From: Pollenia angustigena | Taxonomy: Eukaryota; Arthropoda; Insecta; Diptera; Polleniidae | DNA length: 64,000 nucleotides | Assembly (NCBI GenBank): GCA_930367215.1 | Contig: OV884060.1 | Coordinates: 209,501,253-209,565,252 of the forward strand | Reading direction: 5' to 3' | Shown: positions 20,714 through 32,125 of the stretch, one piece after another | Layout: each line of letters starts with the position of its first letter | How positions within the stretch are numbered: the first letter of the stretch is position 1 | Made by a program: the position numbers and the translations under genes | Notes under the pieces: model-generated | What the model saw: the letters and a program-made list of their open reading frames with translations, nothing else | What the model was told of the DNA's origin: nothing | The model's database searches: none

Positions 20714-22306
20714 ATTTTTATACCCTACACCACAATTAGTTGTGAAGAGGGTATATTAAGTTTGTCATTCCGTGTGAAACTTTTTTATTATTCATCTCAG
20801 ACCCCATAAAGTATATATATTCTGGGTCCTTGAGTAATTCTTAGTCGATTTAGCCATGTCCGTCTGTATGTCCGTCTGTCTGTCCGTCTGTCTGTCCATC
20901 TGTCCGTCTGTTGAAAACACTCTCACTTTCGAACAACTTAAAAGAAATGAACAAATTTTGTGCCAAATTGCTTGTAGTTATCCTAAGCAGCTTGGGACTG
21001 AAATCCAGCAAAATCGGCTCAGTAGGACCAGAGCTATGAATCAAAATGTGGAACCACCACCTAAAAAAATTAATAATTTTGTTACAAAAAATAACATAAA
21101 TGCTGGAACAAGGAACGGAATGAGATAAGATTTTGCAAAAATTTGTTTTATTTGACTGGAAATCACGCTGTAAAATTTCGTGAAGATCCGATCATAATTT
21201 ACCCTAAGCCCCATATAAACACTACTCCCGGAAAACAGTTTAGTACGCCTAAAACCGTAAAAAATAGCGCTAGCGTAACAAAATTTAATAGTTCGCAGTT
21301 TTTTAAGACTAGAAATAACACTGTGAAATTTCGTGACGATCGGTCCATAATTTACCTTAGGCCCCATATTAACCCTACTACCGGAAAACAGTTTAGTACG
21401 CCTTAAGCCGTAAAAAATAATGCAATCATAATAAATTTTGGCTCGTCACAGTTTTATAGGACTATAAATTTTACTGTGAAATTTCGTTAAGATCGGTACA
21501 TAATTTACCCTAGGCCCCATGGAAACCCTACTCCCGGAAAACAGTTTAGTACACTTAAAACCATAATTAATAATGCTATCATAACAGAAATTGGTACATC
21601 ACAGTTTTAAAGGACTAGACATGACGCTGTGAAATTTCGTGACGATCGGTCCATAATTTACCCTAAGCCCCATATAAACACTACTCCCGGAAAACAGTTT
21701 AGGACGCCTAAAACCGTAAAAAATAGCGCTAGCGTAACAAAATTTGGTAGTTCGAAGTTTTTTAAGACAAGAAATAACACTGTGAAATTTCGTGACGATC
21801 GGTCCATAATTTACCTTAGGCCCCATATAAACCCTACTCCCGGAAAACAGTTTAGTACGCCTAAAACCGTAAAAAATAATGCAATCATAACAAATTTAGG
21901 CTCGTCACAGTTTTATAGGACTAGAAATAAGACTGTGAAATTTCGTGGTGATCGGTCCATAACTTACCTTAGGCCCCATATAAACCCTACTACCGGAAAA
22001 CAGTTTAGTACGCCTAAAACCGTAAAAAATAATGCAATCATAACAAATTTTGGCTCGTCACAGTTTTAAAGGTCTAAAAATGACGCTGTGAAATTTCGTG
22101 ATGATCGGTCCATAATTTACCCTAGGCCCCATATAAACCCTACTACCGGAAAACAGTTTAGTCGCCTAAAACCATAATTAATAACAAATCGTCACAGTTT
22201 AAGGTAATAATAACATCATACAGATATTACTCCTTAAACATTCGAAGTATCGGTGGAGGATATCAAAGATTCGGCACAGTCGAATATAGCACTCTAACTT
22301 GTTTTT
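20714..22306 (+). repeat. mini-me-like repeat, copy 2 (longest)
   Basis: TATATATAT at about 20812-20821, the core CTGGGTCCTTGAGTAATTCT, and a GTCY run at 20859-20911 give the mini-me order. Then come at least six units of about 150-155 bp (GTGAAATTTCGTGACGATCG, GCCCCATATAAACCCTAC, CCGGAAAACAGTTTAGTACG). The apparent 146-codon frame in this array (21629-22069) is a product of the repeat, not a gene. Confidence 0.78.
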
Positions 22307-23060
22307 AAATAAGTTTTAGTCTTGGTATCAGGGATGAATTCTTTTATTGTTATTTTAAATATGTTTTAATACAGTATGCAACTCTTTGGAAAACCAAAAG
22401 CTCGCTGTCGGCGTAATAAATAGGAATTTTTTACATTCTATATTCACATAAATTGATTATTTGCAAATTCGGTTATATGCCTCATAATGACATATATGTG
22501 AATAAGGTTTATGTGAATAAGGTTTATAATCATATAAGCGTTATACGCCAGGATTTGGCTGCAACAAAAGAATGTGACTATATGCGAAAAGTACTGTATC
22601 ATCAAAACTTACTTTGCTAAATTTTGATAAGACTTTGAATTAATTCATGCTCTTTTGATGCAAGTAAAATACATGATGTTGATGAAATTAAACGAGTGTT
22701 TTATAAGCACAGTATATGCATATAAGCGAGTTTTTAAAAGTGCACTTCCCGTTTAAGCACCAAAAAACGTGCAAATTATAAAATGCTTATAAGCGATAAA
22801 TACTGTATTAGAAAACTATTCAATGTTTCACTATTTTCTAGAATTGGTAAAGAAATTTCACTATTTCATTATGATCAGTATTGCGTAAGAATTGTTTAAA
22901 ATTTTTTATTAATTAAATTTAACATTTTTGTGAAATGTTGCGAAATTTCACTATTAAAAAAATTTTTCATTATTTAATGGAAAAAACTTTACCAAATTTT
23001 AATATTTCGTACAAAACTTTGTAAACTATTAAATTTTTTTGTTGGAAATATTTGTAATAT

Positions 23061-23529
23061 CCCTAGAGGGAAGCGAACTGACACCAAAGTAGTCCCGTGA
23101 TAGGTTTTTTGGTAGATACCGGTTCTAGTTTGAACACTTTCTATGAATAAGACCTATCACTTTTACATGGGGTTTTTATTTGGGGGGGGGGTCAATTGAC
23201 ACCATTTGACCAGTCACAAATCTATTCTCAATGGACGTATTTAGTGACAATTACTAAAATTTAGTATTATTTCAATACGATGTAGTATTATTTCAATAAA
23301 ACAAGTCCTAGAATAAAATTCAAGAGCTACATTTTAGAAAGTCCCAAAAAAAATTTATCACATCAACGTGGAAGACTGTACTGTAATTCATTACTTTTTG
23401 TTCTTCATAAACCAGTTTCAAGATTGGGTCTCCTTTCACTGGTCCTGAGTTTTTTCTTTTTGTACCTGTTCTATTTTCACAGCTCCCAGGACCAGTTGTT
23501 GGACCAATTGACACAAATTTCCCGCAGGG
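23061..23529. mobile_element. Possible DNA element with CCCTRNRGGGAA tips
   Basis: Ends CCCTAGAGGGAA and (reverse) CCCTGCGGGAAATTTGTGTC are weakly inverted. Inner GACACC and GGACCA words recur in both halves. Contains a G9-10 run at 23184. No duplication seen. Confidence 0.35.
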
Positions 23530-23579
23530 ATGTAACTTATCTTATGCCGTTCCAACAGGTGGTTATTTCTACAATATTG

Positions 23580-24160
23580 ATCTTAGACCCTATAAAGTGT
23601 ATACATTTATTTTGAGTCCCTATGAATTTAATTTAACGATGTCCGTCTGTCCGTTTGTCCGTTCAAGTGGGTTTTCCGAAGCTCAAGATACGATTGTTAA
23701 TAGATTGTTATATATATTAACATCGTATATAGTCTCGAAAAGTTTTCTATTAAAATTCAGCAAGATCAATTCACAAATGACTGAGATATGAACAAAAAAA
23801 ATCACTTTTTGTTTTGTTTTTGTATTTCTGGAGATCGGCAAGAGCCAAATTTTCCAAATTAGGTACAAGCATCTTGATTATCAATACACAACCCCCTTTT
23901 TAAAAGTTAGCGGTGTTGTAGAAGTGGGCATGGGGCTTTGCATACAAAGAAATAATAGATTTCTGTATATCTGGAGATCGGCAAGAGCCAAAGTTTTCAA
24001 GCATCTGAAAAAAAGGTAGCGAAGTGGGCGTGGCACAAAATAGATTAATTTATATTTAAAGAACGGTAAGCAAAAAATTGTCTGAATTTGGTGCACAAAG
24101 CTGCGTTTTTAATACACAACCTGTCTAAGCGGGGGTTTCTGTATATCCGTACCAAATTGG
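23580..24160 (+). repeat. mini-me-like repeat fragments (variant C)
   Basis: GTCCCTATGAATTTAATTTA then ACGATGTCCGTCTGTCCGT gives the core plus GTCY signature. Downstream, CTGGAGATCGGCAAGAGCCA occurs twice and AAATTAGGTACAAGCATC matches 4860-4900. Confidence 0.5.
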
Positions 24161-24656
24161 GCACGAATCACTGATGTTAACTTTTATTTTTTCATTACCG
24201 AATGACCCTTTAAAAATTACCGCTTTTAAGATGAAATTACCTTACGCAAAGATTTTTAATCAAAACATTAATTTGCTGTTTCCAAATGACAGACGATTGA
24301 TTGTGTAGTAAAATTTAATTTAAATGTTTGCCTTCAAATACATTTTTAACTAAAATCGTTGTATTTTTTTATGAACAACGATTTTTTGTTTTAACCGGAA
24401 AAGTAATCAGCAAATACCGCCTTAAAATTTTGCAATTTTTTTGTTTGGCGGAATATCGGAATTTTTTCTAGTTCTTGGATTATAAAAGAATTTATAGCAA
24501 AAAGTTTCAAATATTTTGTAAAAAAAAAATTATTTTGTCTCTCCTGTAAAGTAGTTGTTTTTGAGTTACGAGGTTGCGGAAGAAAACGATCGATATGTAT
24601 GTATGTGATAAACGTTAAAAATATAATGTATTGCTTAATTCATTAAATAAAATGGC
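24161..24656. other. AT-rich gap, nothing recognised
   Basis: Only AT-rich DNA and short repeats of ACGATTTT. No feature supported. Confidence 0.3.
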
Positions 24657-25029
24657 TGTAGGAAAAATCGCCCAAAGAAAAATGGCCCAAAAAAAAATTA
24701 AAAATCGCCCAAAAAATTCCATGTAAAATTGGGCCTGAATTCATATGAAAAGTGAACCAAACATTTTTGGGCTATTTTTCGTTATTATTGGGTGATTTTT
24801 CGTTTTTTAAATTTCATAATGAAAAATCACCCAAAAATTGTATGAAAAATAGCCCATTTTTTCAGGCCATTTTTCATTTTTAAAATTTCGTCAAAATCTT
24901 ACATACTATTTGTCTAAATCATTCATTATAATAATACGTCGAATTCCTAAATGTTATCTGTAAAAATATCGGGACATATTGCAAAAAGGTGGCATGTCAT
25001 TACGTCCAGTGTCATAGTAAAGCTTCTAT

Positions 25030-25240
25030 GCACAGTTATACCATAAAGGAAAAAATCCTTGCGCCCGCCCAAAAGCCGGCTATGCAGGGAAGGTTTAGTT
25101 AGCGAAGCCGGTCTTTGTTATACCATGAGAGGAGAAAATCCTTGCTCCCGGCCGAAGGCCGGCTATGCAGAGAAGCTTTAGTTAGCGAAGCCGGTCTTTG
25201 TTACACCATAGGGGAGAAAATCCTTGCGCCCAAAAGTGTT
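25030..25240. repeat. Shared foldback core modules
   Basis: Two direct copies of a module: TATACCATGAGAGGAGAAAA, CCTTGC, CCGGCCGAAGGCCGG, CTATGCAGAGAAGCTTTAGT, TAGCGAAGCCGG. The same module, inverted or diverged, sits at the centre of the foldbacks at 45214-46047, 46186-46736 and 36666-37117. Confidence 0.7.
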
Positions 25241-25264
25241 TTCGTTATATGTTTAATATATGTA

Positions 25265-26393
25265 CACGCAGAGAAAACATATGGTTTGGCATGGTTACGG
25301 CAACAACACTATGTTAAATGTAACAATATATTGTTGTCGTACACAAATAATTGTTATATTTATTCAATATCAACAATATTATAGTTACTGTAAACATATC
25401 AATGTTTATCGCAATTATGAATTTGAGTATTGTTGACCGAAAAATAATTATTTTTCTAACAACTTAATTATTATAACTTTCTAAACATATTATATTTCTC
25501 ACAACCATATCATGATATTTAATAGCCATAACATGATAACTTTCTATACATTTATCATATTATGTTTAATATGCAATCAAGCTATTTTTACTCTAATCAT
25601 ATTATGTTAGCGCCATTTGTAAAATAATTTTGAAGCAGTTGTGTCGTTTTTTTATTTGTGAGCGGTTAAACAATTAAAAGATAAAATTCCATAAAAAAAA
25701 TGAGTTTAAAGAAATTAAAAAATTAAAATATTGGCGGAGTTCATTCAAGTATTAGTGATGTAATAGTGCAAATGCAAAATATCATAGTTTTTTTGTAAAA
25801 TCCAACAACAAAACACACAGAGATTTCGTTATATTTTATAAAAGTGCTACGATATTTCATCAACATCTTAAAATCGAAAAAATGGACACACGCGGTTGCC
25901 CATGAAAACCACAGATTCTTCATTTGCTTTTTTGCAAGCCTAAAATTGAACTCCGCTATTTGATTAACATTAAGAAAAATTGTAAAAAGCCACAAAATAA
26001 AAAATCGATGCAAAAATATTTAAATTTATTTTATATTTTTATGACAGCTATGAAAGGTGCTGTATCATAATATGATTGCTTCTAAATTTATTATGATTAA
26101 CATGATGATAATATGATTACTTCTTAGCTTATTATGATTAACATGACAATACTATGATTATTTTCTTAGCTTATTATGATTAACATGGCAATAATTTGAT
26201 TACTTCTTAACTTAGTATGATTAACAGAATAATAATATGATTAAGGGAAAAATATTATGATGTAATAGTACGAGTATATTTAGTCATAATATGATTCAAT
26301 AATAATCTTAATATGGTGACTACAATCATAATTCTTATCATAATTTGTTGCTCTTAGAATATGTTTACCACAACCATGTTTTTTCTTTGCGTG
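25265..26393. mobile_element. TA-flanked MITE, CACGCAGAG-tip family, copy 2
   Basis: Ends CACGCAGAGAAAACATATGG and its inverse ending TTTTTTCTTTGCGTG, flanked by TA (25263-25264, 26394-26395). Interior words (ATTATGATTAACATGATAA) are iterated about eight times at 26060-26290. It is the inverted paralogue of 847-1757 and contains a further MITE at 25733-25963. Confidence 0.78.
25733..25963. mobile_element. MITE with GCGGAGTTCAATATTAGT tips, copy 1
   Basis: Ends TTGGCGGAGTTCATTCAAGT and (reverse) AATAGCGGAGTTCAATTTTA. Interior CAAATGCAAAATAT and AATCCAACAACAAAA match 28866-29027. One arm of the family is also present near 1238 in the 847-1757 element. Confidence 0.6.
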
Positions 26394-26395
26394 TA

Positions 26396-26557
26396 CCCTG
26401 AGAAAAAACAACAAAACCATTTTTAAAAAAATTTTAACCATATTATGTTTAATTTAACCAAATCATTGTCACCGACAACCATATTATGGTAAAATAAGTT
26501 TCGTTGATAATAGTTTTGTTGGTTGTGACCATAATAAAACATGTTTTTCTCTGCGTG
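26396..26557. mobile_element. Short TA-flanked MITE abutting the previous one
   Basis: 162 bp. Ends CCCTGAGAAAAAACAAC and (reverse) CACGCAGAGAAAAACATG; TA at 26394-26395 (shared with its neighbour) and 26558-26559. Interior words AACCATATTATG on both strands. The two elements share the single TA between them. Confidence 0.6.
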
Positions 26558-27071
26558 TATGTAGATCTTTTTTTTGGTATTTAACATCTTTAGTAGTTAT
26601 GGACCTTATGAAATTTTCAAAAGTGTCACAGTGTCCATGGACACTACGACACTGAACGTTATGACATGTCACCTTGCAAAAAGCTTTATTCTGTTTTGAG
26701 TAATTGACTATAACTATGCAGTGATTAATTAATATTTAACTATTGAAGAATGCACAATGTTTGGCGGAGGGCTCAAATAAGTATTACTGTTGAAGATACA
26801 ATGCAATTTTTTACATCAGACTTACATTTGTATGTAACTAAATTTAAATGAATAATAAACACTTTTTTGCAAATTGGTTAATTTTTTTTTTTTTTGGGAA
26901 AAAAATTCATTTTTGCTTTTTGGGTAATTTTTAATTTTTTTGGGCCCTTTTTCGTTTTTTTTGGGCAAAATTTCATATATAACTTTTTGGGTCATTTTCA
27001 TGTTCTTTTGGGCGATTCTTAACTTTTTTTTTGCCATTTTTCTTTGGGCGATGTTTTCTACAATACATTAA

Positions 27072-28050
27072 AAAAACAAGTTAGAGTGCTATATTCGGCT
27101 GTGCCGAATCTTTGATACCCTCCACCGACAGTTCAAATGTTTATGGAGTAATATCTGTATGATGTTATTATTATCTTAAACTGTGACGATTTGTTATTAA
27201 TTATGGTTTTAGGCGAATAAACTGTTTTCCGGTAGTAGGGTTTATATGGGGCCTAGGGTAAATTATGGACCGATCATCACGAAATTTCACAGCGTCATTT
27301 CTAGTCCTTTAAAACTGTGACGTACCAATTTCTGTTATGCTAGCATTAGTAATTATGGTTTTAGGTGTACTAAACTGTTTTCCGGGAGTAGGGTTTATAT
27401 GGGGTCTAAGGTAAATTATGGACCGATCGTCACGAAATTTCACAGTGTTATTTCTAGTCCTAAAAAACTGTGACGTTCCAAATTTTTTGTTACGCTAGCG
27501 TTATTTTTTACGGTTTTAGGCGTACTAAACTGTTTTTCGGGAGTATTGTTTATATGGGGCTTAGGGTAAATTATGGACGGATCTTCACGAAATTTAACAG
27601 CATGATTTCCAGTCAAATAAAACAAATTTTTGAATAATATTATCTCATTCCGTGCCTTGTCCCAGCATTTATGTTATTTTTTGTAACAAAATTATCAATT
27701 GTTTTTAGGTGGTGGTTCCACATTTTGATTCATAGAGCTATGAACCTACTGAACCGATTTTGCTGGATTTCAATCCCAAACTGCTTAGGATAACTACAAG
27801 CAATTTGGCACCAAGTTTGTTCATTTCTTTTGAGTTGTTCGAAAGTGAGCGTGTTTTCAACAGACGGACAGACGGACAGACGGACAGACGGACCGACAGA
27901 CGGACATGGCTAAATCGACTTAGAATTACTCAAGGACCCAGAATATATATACTTTATGGGGTCTGAGATTAATAATAAAAAAGTTACACAGGGAATGACA
28001 AACTTAATATACCCTCTTCACAACTAATTGTGGTGGAGGGTATAATAAAA
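27072..28050 (-). repeat. mini-me-like repeat, copy 3
   Basis: Reverse-oriented copy. The GTCY run shows as CAGACGGACAGACGGACAG at 27859-27905, preceded (in its own sense) by TATATATA and the GTCCTTGAGTAATTCTAAGT core. About two and a half internal 150-bp units. Ends GGTGGAGGGTATAATAA. Confidence 0.75.
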
Positions 28051-28552
28051 ATACATATGTTTGTACTATAATAATCTTTGAATTGTTACAGCCACAAGAA
28101 AAATCAATTCAGCCGTACATAAACTAAAGCAAAGCGTTATCATCATATCAATTACGGATTACATTTAAACACTTAATCCCCGATCCGTACATAAAATAAT
28201 CCGAAAACTATAGTTAAATTTAAATTAATTTTTAAACAAACAAAAAGTTTAATATAAAATTAAAAATATACAAGAGTAATTTCATTTACTTTACACTTAT
28301 CGGTGTTACAAAAACGAAATTAAGTGATTTTTCACTACTTTATTGAATCTTTGGCAACATTTCACTAAATCGTTACGAAATGTTTCTTTAAATATTTGCT
28401 TTATATGACAAACTTTAGAAAACTTGTTATAATCTATAAAATTATGTATTCAAATTTTTAAATTATGCTGAGCCATGTTAAAAGAAAAATAAATATTCAA
28501 TAACACAGTCTACTAACACACATCCATATTAAGGTTCACATAAATAAGCGGC

Positions 28553-28836
28553 ATTTATACGATGACTTTTCAGGCATGTCTGTTTTATTTATTCTCTTTT
28601 GAATATGCTACCAAAAACCTTGTGCATTTACACGATGTCTTTCAAAACATGTCTGTTTTCATGTGTAACTATTTAATCTTCTTTTTATACATATTGAAAA
28701 ACATGAAAAATCATTTTAACAAATTTAAAAACTCATTTCGTGTCTTTTTGGGAACCCCTCGTTCGTATCTAATACGGTTGCCTACAAGTCAAACAAACGT
28801 GTTTGCTAGACATGACCAAAAAGACGTCGTATAAAT
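28553..28836. mobile_element. MITE with ATTTATACGAYG tips
   Basis: Ends ATTTATACGATGACTTTTCA and (reverse) ATTTATACGACGTCTTTTTG both continue to CATGTC. An internal direct repeat of the tip (ACACGATGTCTTTCAAAACA) lies at 28630. The 90-codon open frame across it has no family match and spans the inverted repeats, so I do not call a gene. Confidence 0.6.
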
Positions 28837-28865
28837 ATTCCCATAATTAAATTTACAATTAAACA

Positions 28866-29027
28866 ATAGCGGAGCTCAGTATAAGTCTAGCAAAAGAGCA
28901 AATGCAAAATATTGTAGGTCATTTGTTAAATCCAACAACAAAATACACAGAGTTTCCGTTAGATTTCATTAAAGTGCCACTACATTTTGCATTTGCTATT
29001 TTGCAAGACTAATATTGAACTCCTTTA
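28866..29027. mobile_element. MITE with GCGGAGTTCAATATTAGT tips, copy 2
   Basis: Ends AATAGCGGAGCTCAGTATAA and (reverse) AAAGGAGTTCAATATTAGTC. Interior matches 25733-25963. Confidence 0.6.
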
Positions 29028-29067
29028 GTAAACATTTCAAACATACACAATGTAAAAATGTTTGTAT

Positions 29068-29253
29068 CAAGGTTTTCAATCGATACCGTTACTAATTCTG
29101 ATACCGCTTAAATACTGTATTAAATTCTGTTTAAAATTTAATACCGGTATTTGTACCAATACCGAAATAACAAATAGTTTAATACCGATACCAAAACAAC
29201 AAATTCTTTAGCACCGATACCCATACCAAAACTAGTTTCGGTTGCCAACCTTG
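29068..29253. mobile_element. Short hAT-type MITE with AATACCGATACC words
   Basis: 186 bp. Ends CAAGGTTTTCAATCGATACC and (reverse) CAAGGTTGGCAACC, exact 8-bp duplication GTTTGTAT (29060-29067, 29254-29261). Interior is about seven iterations of ATACCGATACC-like words. Inserted 98 bp downstream of the kinase exon at 29352-29507, inside the intron. Confidence 0.82.
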
Positions 29254-29351
29254 GTTTGTATGTAGTACAATTTGTGTGTTATGTCAATAAATAAATCTCT
29301 AGTTTATTTTGTATACTATTTTAAAATGCTTTGACACGTTTTCATACTTAC

Positions 29352-29507
29352 AACAATTTCAATATGTTCGTGTAGATTTTTGCAAGATGCTGCAAATGTT
29401 TCGGATGTTGCATATTCAAAATACCAAAGTTTATTTTTCATACGACTATTAAATTTATGCGGATTCTTTTCACGTTCCAAATGAAATTTAACACAAATTG
29501 CGGCATC
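29352..29507 (-). CDS. Dgk: Type I diacylglycerol kinase, end of catalytic region
   Basis: 156-bp (52-codon) exon with acceptor TTTTTAG (29508-29509) and donor GTAAGT (GT at 29350-29351). It encodes [40 protein letters not shown] and [12 protein letters not shown]. The vertebrate counterpart reads VDASIAHRFHxxREKxPEKF and [17 protein letters not shown], the link between the catalytic lobe and the accessory domain. Both ends are in phase 0, joining as EIV-CDGV to the exon at 14836-15064 across 14.3 kb. I found no exon for the ATP-binding GGDGTVGWVL part upstream to 64 kb, so it is beyond the window or was missed. Confidence 0.92.
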
Positions 29508-29650
29508 CTAAAAAGATAGAAAATATTGAAAAAATAACAACAAATTAAAATAAAATTACATCGAACAATGAATTAACATATACATACATACATATGTATG
29601 TAATGTTATGGTAATGGTGATATTTAAAAGATGGTACTTTTATTTTAAAC

Positions 29651-30985
29651 TCTTTTATACCCTTCGTCACCCACCACTAGTGATGAATGAAGGTTAACTA
29701 AGTTTAGAATTCCGTGTCAAATTTTTTTATTATTCATCTAAGACCCCATAAAGTATTTATATATATTCTGGCTGCTTGAGTAATTCTAAGTCGATTTAGC
29801 CATGACCATTTGTCTGTCCGTCTGCTGATTGGGATTGAAACCCAGCAAAATCGGTTCAGTAGGATAAGAGTTATGAATACTAATGTGGTAAAATTGATAA
29901 CTTTGTTACAGAAACTAACATATTGATATAAGATTTTGCACAAATTCGTCGTAAACGACTGAAAATCAAAAATTTAGGGCCCATATAAAGCCAACTCTCG
30001 GAAACCACTTTTGTACGCATTAAACCATAACGAATAATGCTGTAGTAATCAATTTTGGTCTGTCAAAGATTTATGTTGTAACTTTTATTCTTTAATAATC
30101 GCGTTTATATTGTTACGTTTATCCTTTAATAAACGCGTTTTCCGGTTATTCCCCTTATAAACCTTTGAGTTCTTTTAATTGCAAATCAAAAAAAAAAAAA
30201 AAATAAACATACTTATTCAACTTAACCAACGTCATTCAAATTATTAAAACGTTCACAAAATTAATCCAATATTTTTAGTAACAAACCTAAACGGGCTAAA
30301 AGCAAGTTTAATTCTCTTTTGGGTTTAAAATGTGTTTAAACCAAAAATCTATAAATCACTAAACATATAAACCATCTTTAAGCGCATAAAATTGGGCGTT
30401 TAAACTACCAGTACAGACCATATGAATTTGATAAGATTTATCGTAGTGCTGCCACATGTTATTTTCTTAACAACATATAACACATGGGACACTAATTTAT
30501 AGTTGTTAAGTTTAAACTGCGTATAAATTCAAGTTTAGTTCAACTTAACCAGCGTTTAAACCATCAGTGATTAATTAGCCATTAATGTCTCAAAACAAAA
30601 CTAAGCTAAACTTTACCTGTATTTAGAGTTCACAGCCGTTAGCAGTTGTATATTCAAGAACCATCTAGTCGATTCCAGAACATTCTATTCGAATTCGAAA
30701 TTCTACAATTAAATCTAAAGTCTACAATACAGTTTAGCAAATAACAATTTAAACTAATACGACATAAATTATAATTTACAAGATAACTTATAACTAAAAC
30801 TATAATTAATTCTTAGGTAAATCTAATTTCGTAACAATATAATTAGAAATCACATTGTCGATTTCCATTAAGATCGGTTCATAATTTATCATAGGTCCCA
30901 TATAAAGACCACTCCTGAATTATTCTAACTATCGGTAGAGGCTATCAAAGATTCGGCCCAGCCGAACACACAATTTTCTTTTTTT
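29651..30985 (+). repeat. mini-me-like repeat, copy 4, diverged and interrupted
   Basis: Core CTTGAGTAATTCTAAGTCGA then TTTAGCCATGACC and a short GTCY run at 29811-29824. It ends with TATCAAAGATTCGGCCCAGC near 30945. It is split by a possible solo LTR at 30111-30836. Its opening and the 150-bp units are diverged. Confidence 0.6.
30111..30836 (+). mobile_element. Possible solo LTR (Ty3/gypsy-like size)
   Basis: Starts TGTTACGTTTATCC and ends AATTTCGTAACA, flanked by ATAT on both sides (30107-30110, 30837-30840). TG...CA ends with a 4-bp duplication fit a gypsy-type LTR. The 35 bp just before the start resemble the first 35 bp, so the left boundary is not secure. An A15-A16 run lies near 30188. 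Confidence 0.45.
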
Positions 30986-31261
30986 GTTTTAGAAATTTAC
31001 TATTTAGTTTTTCCTCTTTGCTAATTAAGAACACACTAAAGGCCCAACTATGTATAATATGCTTCAGTTGGCTTAAGCAACTGTGCAACTTATCGAACTT
31101 TCCGTACGGAATCAAATGTTTTTTAATATTCTTTTTGTGTTTTTAAATGCATTTGAGAGGCTTTTTGGAAAAACGCCAAAACTCATCTGTTGTATAAAGT
31201 TAGCTAAAAACGTTGCCATCGCCATTTCTGCCATTTTATCTACATATGTTCTCATTTTTAA

Positions 31262-32121
31262 CCCTAGAAAGATAACATTATTTGTTTGTACTGAAAAGAT
31301 AACGACACGATTGGTAAAATTTGTTCAATGTTAGGTTAAAGTTTTCGATAAAATAGGGATTTTTAGCGTTAAAATTGAAAAATTTATGGAAATTTCGGCA
31401 CTGGTACACTAAACAATTTCCGAAATTATTTCGGTATTAAAAAATATCGAAGCAAGAAATTGGGTCGTACAGTGATTTGAATTCCCGAGTAGGTCCTCTT
31501 GCCGTACGAACTATATTCATTGAAGAAACTCGGCCATCACTTTGACCCTTCGATGTAGCTCACTTAATTTTACTTCTTAAAGTGGGTCGAGTTATCGAAA
31601 TAACGCAGCTATCGGAAGAAGTAGTAAAATGATCAGGTTCTTAAGGATTTTCCTGAATCGGGGGTATATTCTCGTCAGGATCAAGGATGTCAAAAACTCA
31701 TCTTCTACATCACTTTGAAGACTATCCTCCAATAATTCATCTTCCGACTCGCTCACACTTTCCAGTGAAACCGAGTCCTCCAACACACTTTGCAAAATAG
31801 CGCCAATTTCTGCGTCGCCCAAGCCGCGCTTACAGCACATTTTTAAAACAATACCTTAAAATTCAACCAAAACACAAAGTTATCTTCGCTACAAAAGTAA
31901 CACTAAAGATAACGATACGTCTCTCAGACATATGTTGTGTTTATTTGTGTTTATTTCTAAAAAAATACATAACTTACAACATAAAAACTGCTACCACCAA
32001 CTAGGTGCTGCTAACAACTGAGATTATTGAACGTGAGAAAGTTGTATGTTAACAAATGTGAAAGTAAGAGCACAAAATTGAGAAGGGGTACGTCTCGCAG
32101 ACGTACCTTATCTTTCTAGGG
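31262..32121 (-). mobile_element. Deleted piggyBac-like element
   Basis: Ends CCCTAGAAAGATAA and TTATCTTTCTAGGG, matching the 13-bp piggyBac terminal repeat. Left flank TTAA (31258-31261); the right flank reads TAAA, a one-step decay of the expected TTAA. It contains the transposase remnant at 31395-31840. A second inverted pair (GTACGTCTGCGAGACGTAC) lies just inside the right end. Confidence 0.85.
31395..31840 (-). pseudogene. piggyBac-like transposase N-terminal fragment
   Basis: Starts MCCKRGLGDAEIGAILQSVL at 31840, followed by the acidic SESEDELLEDSLQSDVEDEF typical of piggyBac N-termini. After a gap with frameshift it reads IVRTARGPTREFKSLYDPIS, CFDIFFNTEIISEIV, a stop, and CTSAEIS. GPTR, YDPxxCFxxFFxxExIxxIVxxTNAEI is the start of the DDE domain of this family. 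Catalytic residues and the Cys-rich C-terminus are missing. Confidence 0.8.
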
Positions 32122-32125
32122 TAAA

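Larger units (their letters stand above)
19911..22800. mobile_element. Host DNA element with TTTATCGCTTAT tips, interrupted twice
   Basis: Left TTTATCGCTTATTATTTATC...GGTTATAAGCATTT and right AAATGCTTATAAGCGATAAA are inverted. Its own DNA is 19911-20060, 20317-20713 and 22307-22800, rich in ATAAGC/GCTTAT words. The MITE at 20061-20316 and the mini-me copy at 20714-22306 were inserted into it. Confidence 0.45.
24657..27062. mobile_element. Foldback element, GGGCGATTTTTC-word type
   Basis: Arms run from TGTAGGAAAAATCGCCCAAA at the left to TTTGGGCGATGTTTTCTACA at the right. They consist of iterated GCCCAAAAA/TTTTTGGGC words with spacers. Inner arm parts TGGCATGTCATTACGTCCAG (24991) and its inverted partner near 26660 also pair. 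The centre (25030-25240) holds two GGCTTCGCTAACTAAAG-type modules with CCGGCCGAAGGCCGG palindromes. Two MITEs were inserted at 25265-26393 and 26396-26557. Without them it is about 1.1 kb. No gene. Confidence 0.7.

Noticed and set aside
21629..22069. 146-codon open frame, looks like a repetitive protein
   Set aside because: It is created by the 150-bp tandem units of a mini-me-like repeat; parallel frames are open on the opposite strand in other copies.
24657..27062. CRISPR-like array from regularly repeated GGGC words
   Set aside because: The words are short, inverted as well as direct, without unique spacers of constant length; this is a eukaryotic foldback element.
28562..28834. 90-codon plus-strand frame
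   Set aside because: It runs across both inverted ends of a MITE; no recognisable motif.
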